Of a DNA stretch of 64,000 bases, positions 56,085 to 64,000 are shown in pieces. The DNA lies in assembly GCA_030386875.1 (NCBI GenBank), contig CM059564.1, positions 66,073,936 to 66,137,935 of the forward strand. The letters are read 5' to 3'. Made by a program: the position numbers and the translations under genes. Below the pieces are notes generated by a model. It had not been told where the DNA came from. It did no database searches and was given only the letters and a program-made list of their open reading frames with translations. Positions within the stretch are counted from its first letter, which is position 1. Each line of letters begins with the position of its first letter. This stretch comes from Morinoia aosen. Taxonomy: Eukaryota > Arthropoda > Malacostraca > Amphipoda > Talitridae.

Positions 56085-58110
56085 CGCTTTATCCAAGAAT
56101 AGTTGAAATAACTTGTAATATCACTGAGCTAAATTGTAACTTTGACCTAATTAGCTTCACCGAAAGTTGGCTGGATGACTTATCAAAAGACATGATCCAA
56201 ATACAGAACTATTATAGCCCCCATTCACTACGCAATAACAATAGACATGGCGGAGACGTGAGTACGTATATATCTAAACACATAGCTCCGAGAAAATCGT
56301 TATAAGTGCAACTATGAATCGTAACCATTTCAAAAACATTCATAAAACTTATGAAAAACGATAAACGTATTATAATTGGCATTGTGTACGGACCTGCAAC
56401 AGTCAGTGCGGTATTTTTCAAAATAAACTCCATAATAATATGTCATAAATATTTTTCATGCTGAAACTTCCATTCCAATCATCACAAAGTCTACACGTGT
56501 AACATCAGAATCTGCTACGCTGCTCGATAATATCTTCATGATAGATCCAACTGAGTTCCTTACAGGAATGAAAAATTCCCACTTTTCTGATCATTTCTCG
56601 GTGTTCTTATTAAGAAAAATATTTTTATTACTTATACCAGGTCACGGGCTGAAACTTACTTATATCGTTGCGTAAATGAATCAAATTTGGGAACAATGCG
56701 CAATGCTCTAGAAGAATTAATGTCAACATTAAACCTCTATCAACAGGACAATAATGCGACAAACATTGATGAAGCAATACTAAACTTAACTGCATTTACA
56801 CCTGAAAATAGACACAAGCCCTGGATTACTAAAGACATCGTAATCAATATAAAGAAACATCAAGCATACCAAGCTTTACTCTACGAAGGGAACACATCTA
56901 AAGAAATGTATAACAAATGCAGAAATTATGTGATAAACCAAGTATGAACTTATAAGAACTATTTTACGCTCAAATTCACTCAATTTAAAACTGATGTTAA
57001 AAAACTGGGGCCGACTGAATTCTTTATTTAATCTGAAAAACAGAGCAACGTATGTAAGCAATTGAGTCCAGTGTTAAAGGTAGTGTAAAAACTATCATGA
57101 GAAATTCAATATTGCAACTGTGTTTAATAACTTGTTTGTATACATGGATCATGTCCGTGAACACAAATTCTTTGTTCTTTACTCCTACTAATTCTTCTGA
57201 TGTTATTGCGTAAATAAACAACTTAAAAAATAAATTAAGTGGATTAAATACGTTTTCGGCTAGAACATTAAATGGTATAGCTGATATAATAGCACCGCTT
57301 ATACTCAGTATAATATATATAGTATAGCTGATATAATAGCACCGTTTATCTCAGTATAATTGACCAACCGCTTTTTTTCCTATGTACTTTTCTGAACTAT
57401 CTTGAAATTGCTAGAGTAACCACTATTTTTAAATGATCATAAAACTTGCGTTAACAATTCCTGTGTTAAACTATCATTTTGCCACCAAATATTCGCAAAA
57501 TTTTCGAGATAATTGTATATAAAAGAATGTACTCTTATTTTGAACTAAAGTCAATTCTCTGTCACAAATAATGTGGTTTTCGTTTTAAAAAATCATCGAC
57601 ACAGGCTGTATTAAGTCATTTACAACATCTTTTTTAGGTATAGAAGAATGTCAGCTAATTTTCTCCGTGTTTCTTAACTTAGAAAAAGTACTCGATTGCT
57701 TAGACAATAACATTATACTTTCCAAACTCCATGTTATGGCATTAGAGGAGTTGCACATGATTGGTTTAAACCCTACGGAAGAAATCGGAAGTAATATTAC
57801 CTTTGACGAGGCACAATTGGAAGTGCCGATAATTAACCATAGAGTACCACAAATATCTATCCATGAGGCTTTCGAATTATAAATCTTAATCAACGACATA
57901 TGAAGATACTAGTAAATCCTCTTATTTTTTCAAATTTATACTTTTTTGCCGACGACTAAACGTACTCTTCGCCTCTTCTTAACGAAAATGTCATTTTAAT
58001 TTTATAAAGAGTATAAATTATGAGGTGCTTCGAGCAATATCGAGCTTCAATATTAATAAGACAAAATACATCATATTCTCATACAACCGGAAGGCGTCTC
58101 TTCCGCGCAT
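56085..58110 (+). pseudogene. Dead LINE (CR1/Jockey-like): endonuclease and reverse transcriptase
   Basis: In broken frames: FTESWLDDLSKDMIQIQNYY, then NNNRHGGDVSTYI (endonuclease, 56150-56270). An open linker at 56687-56947 contains RHKPWITKDIVINIKKHQAY. Reverse transcriptase pieces include FSARTLNGIADIIAPL (57255), FLNLEKVLDCLDNNIILSKL (57667), VPQISIHEAFEL-ILINDI where GVPQGSILGP..FINDI is expected, and FADD for the catalytic YADD (57945). Many stops and indels show it is dead. Confidence 0.75.
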
Positions 58111-58340
58111 TAATGATTGGTGATGGCAAAGTTTAAGAAACCAACTTCTGTAAGTTCCAGGACACTATAATAGATAAACATCTGACACTGAATTAACTCG
58201 GGCCCACAAGTCGCTATTCTCATATATGTCCATTGTAATGGACTTAAGAAACAATGTATTGATCCATCACTTGAGTTAAATATATTGTTTAAATTGTTAA
58301 AATGAGTTTTCAACAGGTCTGTCTGCACAATGGCTTCCTT
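58111..58340. repeat. Repeat shared with 28.4 kb
   Basis: GGGCCCACAAGTCGCTAT, GTCCATTGTA and GACTTAAGAA occur in the same order at 28415-28480. The sequence directly follows the dead LINE and may be part of its 3' region. Confidence 0.5.
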
Positions 58341-58935
58341 CAAGGGGAAAAGAAAGAAAGAAAACGAAAAATAATTTATTTCTGAGAAATTTGATACATG
58401 AAATGTATTACAACACATTCGCTTTTAAAATTTTCCTAGTTTGAAAGTCCTTATTTGATAGACGAACCACACATGGTGGAAAATAACCGTGTCAAGGATT
58501 AATTTTGCAGTTGGGAAACACAGTAACAATACATTCTCTTGGAAATGTTTTCCAAGGTAGGATAACTGAAAGCTCATGAATACTTTAAATACTACTGGTG
58601 AATGTTTAGAATGATCTTTTTTATTAGTACAAACGAGAGAAGTATAGACATGAAACACTCTATTGAAACAGACTAAAATACTGCCTTAAGTATTTTTTAA
58701 GCAATTTTAAAACGTTGGGCAAGAGTAAATTAGAAAAACGTAGCACCGCACGCACATCTAAAACAAACAGACAAGCTTATACGCAAAAAATAAATTTCAG
58801 AGCTTATTTATTAGAGGATGAGTGAGATAATTTGTTTATGAATAATACGCTCAGATTACGCTTATTTTCATTTATCTATGTACATTTTCCAATACAGAAA
58901 CGTGCGACACTCAGTGGAGTAGTGATATATTAGAA
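58341..58935 (-). repeat. R2 repeat, one of the longer copies
   Basis: It begins with AAGAAAGAAAGAAAACGAAA and TAATTTATTTCTGAGAAATT, then ATACATGAAATGTATTACAA. Much later come GCACGCACATCTAAAACAAA and GAGTGAGATAATTTGTTTAT. On the minus strand it would end in an AATAAA-type signal and an A/T tail, as expected for a retroelement 3' end. The element is otherwise unidentified. Confidence 0.65.
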
Positions 58936-59830
58936 ATCAGGCAGTTTAGAGCGGTCGAAGCTGTGAGCTAGTGTAATCAGACCATTTGCTGAAATATCGA
59001 GTATTTCCTGATTAAAAATTTAATACTAACTGGTTGCAGAGCGTTTAGAGAATTTAATATTCGTGACAGTTTTTATTTTTTCGACAAAATATCATATATT
59101 TCATTCTGCTACATCGAACTGACGACTATATAGCTCAGTATGGCCGAATTTAAAAAATAACACCGTAATATAATTAAATATTTAGGAAAGTAAAAATGAG
59201 CTATTTTTTAAATTTCTAACAAAATAATCTGGAAAATAATTTCCAGTCTAAGACCAACGAAAGAAAACGTATAGGTTTTTTATTCTTTCGGTATTCCTTA
59301 TAATAACATGCAGACAAGCGTACGTGAGATAAAATAGAAACACGTTGATAGATTGGTATCGCTTAATTAGGAGGGACAAATAGCTACAAAATTTTTACAC
59401 TTAGATTACAAATGAACCTAATTGTGGTGTCATAATCGATTACACAAGCCAAGTGTGTGGTAGGGATAGTAAGAAAAGAACAAAATTAATTGAAACATGT
59501 ACATGTATTTGAACTTCACACAATTTAAAATACTGACCTCAAAGTTGCAGTGAGCAGATTTAAGGCAAACGGTTCTTCGTTTGGTTTGAATATACGAGTA
59601 CAACGAAATATTGCCGTGAGTTATTTTCTATGATAGAGATGCAAAATAGCGTGACTCGCTTGCCTTGAATTCTGTAATAGTTTGAAAGTGTTTATATGCT
59701 GGGGAAGCTTAGAAGTAATTTATTATTAATAACTCGCAAAATTCATCAATAAAAAATTTCATATTAACCAAACAAGATTGCCAAATTAGACCGCCTGCCG
59801 GACAACAGGTCGGACTGCATGCTGAGTTAA
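58936..59830. other. A+T-rich DNA, no gene seen
   Basis: Only short open frames on both strands. No motif and no repeat beyond faint similarity to the R2 neighbourhood. Confidence 0.4.
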
Positions 59831-60285
59831 GCCCTGTTTACACTGGTCTTAATTTTGTCGCAGGCTCACGTGTATAGACCTCGTGTAGCGCTTCACATGA
59901 GCCATGAGCGTTTAAACTAGTCACTGAGCGTGCCACGGAGCGCGTGCTGCTCAAAACTAGTCAGTGTGTGGCCAGCTGTTATGAAACATGGATTGCAGTC
60001 GACGAGCTTGTCTGAATATTGTTGCTGCATCGTAAGCTACGTAATCTCTTTTTTATTTGCATGAATGAAATCATACTACATTCGTTCATTTTCATTAAAA
60101 TATAACGGAAAGCAGCCTCCTTATATTCGCAGCTTTAAGTCTGCCAAAGGCATTGATGGGCTTGGTCCATTTCAATTAAAAGCAATGTAGTTTCTCGCGG
60201 AAGTGTTACGTCAGCCATAACGGATGAGCGAGGGGCGCTACCGTACTTGTTAACTGCCAACTGCACACTGACCGGTGTAAAGGGC
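59831..60285. mobile_element. TIR element 1 of a cluster (hAT-like ends)
   Basis: The ends read GCCCTGTTTACACTGGT and ACCGGTGTAAAGGGCC, inverted over about 16 bases. Length is 455 bp. No transposase frame is present. Ends of the form CAGGG/GCCC..TTTACAC are usual in hAT-type non-autonomous elements; this class call is inference. Its right end touches element 2. Confidence 0.6.
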
Positions 60286-60897
60286 CTATCACACGATCAT
60301 TTTTTTCGTCAGTCACACTCACACTCAAAGACTGTGGTCAAAACACTCGCGTTCACACGTACGTTCCCGTGACTGAAGTGGCGCGTCACTTGCAAGCTTG
60401 GCAGTGCTTCACTATGCGTTGTCGTGAGAGGTTAGTCGTCGCCAAAGCAAGTCTACTCATCGCTTTGGCGGTCAAAAAGAAGAAGAAACTCCGCAAAAGA
60501 TTCTAGGTTAAAGATTGGCTTGCTAAGCGTCCACAACATGGGAGTTCTAATAAAAAAAAAACTAATAAAAGAAACTGTCGCTTCTTGAGGCCAGGCAGAG
60601 ACCATTTGATTTGCAGAAGCAGCTACAGACATCCTCACTAGACGCCCGCAGGACAGACACAACGATATACATAAGATATACTTATGTATACCGAGATATA
60701 CTTGTATATACCAAAATATACTTATGTATACCGTGACAGACACTGACACTCAAATAAAAGCAAACCGACTGTCAGCCAAGTCCGTCAAAGAGTGCCGAAA
60801 GACAGCGAAAGAGAGCACGCATGCCCAAATATGGCGTTGCGGAACTGTGAGTGTCAGTGTTGACTGACGAAAAAACTGATCGTGCGAAAGGCCCTTA
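60280..60897. mobile_element. TIR element 2 of the cluster
   Basis: The left end AAGGGCCTATCACACGATCA and TTTTTTTCGTCAGTC mirror the right end GACTGACGAAAAAACTGATC + GTGCGAAAGGCCCTT, arms about 47 bases. The interior holds TATACTTATGTATACC-type short repeats (60665-60735). Non-coding. Confidence 0.75.
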
Positions 60898-60900
60898 AGG

Positions 60901-61158
60901 GCCGTTTACTCTAGGGGACATTTCGGCCGTGAGGCGCGACACGTGTATACGAGGCTCACCACTGAGTTTCATATTTGTGTGTCTATACGAAGTTCCTTAT
61001 TCACCACGGTAGTTACGAGGCTCTTGAGTGCCGCGGATTACGAATTCGATCAGAACGAATAGGGAACTTCGTACACACACACAAATATGAGCCTCAATAG
61101 TGAGCCTCGTATACTCGTGTCGTGCCTCACGGCCGAAATGTCCCCTATTCTAAACACC
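60901..61158. mobile_element. TIR element 3 of the cluster: long hairpin
   Basis: The left arm (GCCGTTTACTCTAGGGGACA, TTTCGGCCGTGAGGC, TATACGAGGCTCACC, CATATTTGTGTGTCTATACG) is mirrored by the right arm ending TTCGGCC..TCCCCTATTCTAAACACC. Arms are nearly 100 bases with about 60 bases between them, so the transcript could fold into one long hairpin. It abuts element 2 through the shared AAGGGCC. Confidence 0.8.
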
Positions 61159-61193
61159 TCATTTAACACATTTCGCGACTTACTTGAGGAGCT

Positions 61194-61300
61194 CCCATTG
61201 GACGGAAGCAGGGGTGTCGCTCACGCTTAGCACCTGCTGGTGTATGCCACGTGACCTAACCATGCACCGGCTGGTGCATGCCACGTGACCTAACCATAAC
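61194..61300 (+). promoter_or_regulatory. Candidate control region: CCAAT and two CLEAR-like E-boxes
   Basis: CCCATTGG (CCAAT in reverse) lies at about 61193-61200. GCCACGTGACC occurs twice (61246-61256 and 61280-61290) inside a 34-bp duplication (CTGGTGTATGCCACGTGACC + TAACCAT). Its reverse, GGTCACGTGGC, differs by one base from the CLEAR motif GTCACGTGAC bound by TFEB/MITF-type factors. It lies about 0.9 kb upstream of the RETREG-like start codon. Function is inferred. Confidence 0.35.
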
Positions 61301-62172
61301 GTTGGACTTGAACTTGAAATTGAGGGCCGACAGTGTCGAAGCCTTTGTAACGGCCTACAATTCCCTTGTCAATACTCCCAATAATCACACAAAAGAGTTC
61401 AGCACCTGTGTACCAGACTTGTCCAATAAACTACCTAGAATCCATAAATCCTAATCACAAACTGCCATTAGATGGCATCAACGGGGGAACCAGTACGTCA
61501 AGACACCATCCCCGGGCATGGTGGGTCATTACAGCCCACTTTACATGACTGGCTCATTCCAGTCACTGTCTTTTACCCCAGGCATGCACAAGAAATAGCT
61601 TCAATGATACTCAAATTACACTCCTGATTCAATCTAACAAGACAGCTTATACCACAATCATCTTCAGCACATCTGGCAGCTCTGTAATCGTACTAGCTCT
61701 GTAATAGTACTCATTCTCTCCATACTGCCCAAACACCACATTCACCTCATTGGGCTGCTCTCTTCCTAGGCGAAGGAAAAAATTCTTTAATACATGAGTG
61801 AAAATTTAATTGAATGAGTTCCGTATTGAGACTATAATGAAGTTACTACAAGGCATAGTTCAAAAATTACCTTAATTCTAATAAATAAGGATCGTCAAAT
61901 TGAGCGTTAGCGCGATCGATCGAAAATTCACTCTCATGTACTTGAAGCGAAGTTCTTGACATAGTGATTTTTTCAATATTGAACTCTTCATCAAGTAGTT
62001 TAAACTTATTAGAACTGAAAAGTTGTTTTCAATGTACTTTTGGCATCGCCCAATATTTAGGGTATTTATTATATTGCTAAATGTTTTGTTCGCAAACAAG
62101 CACTGTGTCTTCCGTAAAACGTAAACAGAGCAGACACAACCGATCAGCTGGGTCGTGATTGTGTGTGCTGAG
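61301..62172. other. Probable 5' flank or 5' UTR intron of the RETREG-like gene
   Basis: Moderate composition, then A+T-rich. GGCAGCTCTGTAATCGTACT + AGCTCTGTAA at about 61676 recurs at about 62717. A minus-strand open frame at 61878-62189 has no motif. Confidence 0.35.
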
Positions 62173-62396
62173 ATGGAATCGTGGTACAATAGTGTGCTGC
62201 AATCATGGCCTATGAGACGTTTGGGGCTTTACTCAGAAGAGCCTACGGTTGAAATATGCGAGAAAAAACCTGGAGAGCAATTTACTGCTGTATTGGCACC
62301 ATGGGAATCATACATTGTTACACTTCAGTCTTTACTTATCTGGGAAAAACCTGTTAAAAGTTTCCTAGCTCTATTGGCTTTCAATTTTCTTTATTG
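62173..62396 (+). CDS. RETREG/FAM134-like ER-phagy receptor, first coding exon (partial gene)
   Basis: ATG 62173 opens 74 codons and ends at a good donor (TTG|GTAAGA) in phase 2. The protein begins MESWYNSVLQSWPMRRLGLY, then reaches LAPWESYIVTLQSLLIWEKP and VKSFLALLAFNFLYW. The pattern L.P.E..(I/V)..LQ.LL(V/I)WE.P..S...L...N..(F/Y)W is that of the first hydrophobic hairpin of the reticulon-homology domain in RETREG1-3 (FAM134). These proteins sit in the ER membrane, bend it, and link it to autophagy through a C-terminal LC3-binding motif. The rest of the gene, including that motif, lies beyond the window, so the call rests on one exon. Confidence 0.6.
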
Positions 62397-62943
62397 GTAA
62401 GATTATGTTTAGTAGATTTTATGTATAATTTACTGGTACAAATTTATGCAGCCGTGATTACGTAATAGAAATGATCATAATTTGATTTTCATGCCCTGGA
62501 TCATTGCTGTTGTAGTCCGTAAAAGAATAATTTTGAGCTCTTAATGGCTTAATAAGAGTTTTGTGAAGTTTAGTGGCTATGTAAATGCAAAAGTAGTCAG
62601 TCCAAATTATAACAAGAAGATACAGAAAGCTTATTACAGACTGCAGAATGCGTGCTTTTATAAATGCAGAACTTAAGAAACTTAGTCACCTTAGAATTCT
62701 TGCCAGTAGATTTTAGGCAGCTCTGTAATCGTACTAGCTCTGTAACTAATATTAGCTCTGTAATATCTTAAATGTTATGGTTGATTCTCAAATTGGAAGT
62801 TGTAAACAAGACAGGGCCCTAGTTATTTGAAAAAATATATTTATTTTGAAAAACTTAATTTTCAAGTATGAAAATTTTAGCATGGCTTTATAATAATTTT
62901 CAAAAAGTTAAGGTCAATATTGAATATAATGTTGTCAACGAAT
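62397..62943. other. Start of intron 1 of the RETREG-like gene
   Basis: A+T-rich. It contains the second copy of the GGCAGCTCTGTAATCGTACT block (about 62717-62747). No further exon was recognised. Confidence 0.5.
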
Positions 62944-64000
62944 TTCATAATTTCGTAGGTATAGATAGGTAATATAGTCGATTTTAAGACGTTTTACAAG
63001 AATGACAATGTGCCCGGAAATGCTTAGTTTAGGAGATATTGGATAAATAACGCCAGGTAAGAATAGCATTAACGGCAGTTTTGATATGGCTCTTCCGGCG
63101 TTTTGCGGTCGCGGACCACGCCAAGTTTTTTGGCGGGAGTCATCGGCCTCGGTATGGTTGAGTTAAATTAAGATATTTTAGGCTTACTTAGGTTAGGATA
63201 CTTAACTAAATTAACTTTACCAAACCTAACCTTACCTATCGTTACGTCAGAACCGGATTTCTGCTTATTTACCTCTCCGTTTGTTCAATTTTATAAACGA
63301 CGTTCCTATAATATCAAAGTTAAATATCTCCAAAAATAAGCATTTCCGGGCACATTGTCATTCATGTAAAACGTCTTAACCCTTTCGGTCCTGACGGCTA
63401 CTCCAGTGCCAAGTTGGCTAGTGCTTCCAGTTTAGGGCATCTAACCTAGTTTTAAACTAATTTAACTAGTGAGGGAATATTTTGGAGTAATAACAAAATT
63501 AGGGAAATTACAAACATTCATTAAACTAGTTTTTAAACAATTCCAGAAATCTGCACGCGTAAATTACCATAGGTTACCATAGGCCCCTGTAATTACCATA
63601 GGACCCTGTAGCACGCGTAAGTTCATGCTACAGGACCCGAGCAACATATTCAATACCCTTTCCATTTAACTTGAGCAAGTTTTTTCTGAACTTTGTTGAT
63701 TTTTGGTAAATTCGGGCAAAAACGTATGAATAATTTCTTCGTAAATACGAAAACTTTATTATCAACATCAAAAATTTCTGTCGCCAAGCATCGAGCTTCA
63801 AAGATTCAAAAAATTTTTAAAATTAAAATAATGAAGAAGGCACTTACTTAAGCTAAAAGCACCACACTAGGACAATTTCACTGACAATTCAGGGTAATGA
63901 CAACTTTTTCCCCAGGAAGTTTTTACCCAAACAATTTGAATTATCGTACCGAAAGGGTTAAAATAGACTATATTACCTATCTAAACCTACGAAATAATGA
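62944..64000. mobile_element. TIR element interrupted in its right arm by a TTAA MITE
   Basis: The left arm (62944-63043) includes TCGTAGGTATAGATAGGTAA, TATAGTCGATTTTAAGACGT, CAATGTGCCCGGAAATGCTTA and ends in GAGATATT. Its reverse complement is found in two pieces, 63323-63379 and 63958-64000, separated by the inserted element. The interior has degenerate AACCTAACC units (63170-63240). The right end reaches the window edge. No coding capacity was seen. It lies in intron 1 of the RETREG-like gene. Confidence 0.85.
63380..63957. mobile_element. piggyBac-type non-autonomous element (578 bp) with TTAA duplication
   Basis: The ends are CCCTTTCGGTCC and TACCGAAAGGG (about 10-12-bp TIR). Exact TTAA copies flank it at 63376-63379 and 63958-63961. 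The uninterrupted left arm of the host element reads a single TTAA at the matching place, so the empty site is known. A decayed inverted relative lies at 2782-3323. It carries no transposase and must have been moved in trans. Confidence 0.9.

Overview
This window is nuclear DNA from an animal, most likely an arthropod and possibly a crustacean. The evidence is intron-split genes with GT-AG junctions, AATAAA signals, CCTAA-rich tracts that resemble arthropod TTAGG repeats, and a very dense load of LINE, Penelope, LTR, SINE and terminal-inverted-repeat (TIR) elements. No bacterial operons, rRNA or CRISPR were seen. The species assignment is inference.

Five genes can be assembled exon by exon with matching codon phases. 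(1) A plus-strand coiled-coil protein of the BFR1/proton-pump-interactor type (4190-13443, 5 coding exons, 935 aa) carries a decayed LTR retrotransposon in its first intron. (2) A minus-strand secreted, probably GPI-anchored protein (25553-22237, 2 exons, 615 aa) is of unknown family. (3) A plus-strand gene at 31178-34829 has at least 4 exons joined in perfect phase; I do not recognise it, and its ends are not settled. (4) A complete plus-strand type II Golgi glycosyltransferase-like gene (45744-52075, 4 exons, 394 aa) has a DTD motif and a C-rich tail. (5) The first coding exon of a RETREG/FAM134-like ER-phagy receptor starts at 62173 and runs off the window. Weaker calls are a terminal exon at 44461-44668, an isolated exon-like segment at 2017-2109, a 13-codon gene tail at 3-44 and a 93-aa ORF with a sialidase-like YRIP motif at 27329.

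Layout: 0-4 kb holds a foldback element broken by a CR1-like LINE tail, then an old TTAA-type MITE. 4-13.7 kb is gene 1. 14-20.6 kb is intergenic DNA with seven copies or pieces of one dispersed repeat (here R1), a TIR element, a TTAA MITE nested in R1, and a LINE tail. 22-25.6 kb is gene 2. 26-27 kb is a dead LINE. 30-35 kb is gene 3. 32.7-41.4 kb carries five different minisatellite arrays plus two SINE copies in opposite orientation. 45.7-52 kb is gene 4. 52-59 kb is repeats, a Penelope fragment and a dead LINE. 59.8-61.2 kb is three abutting TIR elements. 61-62.4 kb is gene 5. 62.9-64 kb is a TIR element with a piggyBac-type MITE inserted in its right arm at a duplicated TTAA.

The genes look functionally unrelated to one another. 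The most novel items are the unrecognised gene at 31-35 kb, the nested TTAA element with a readable empty site, the minisatellite cluster, and a pair of CLEAR-like E-boxes upstream of the RETREG-like gene. All gene models are read by eye from splice signals and phase; no transcript or database evidence was available.
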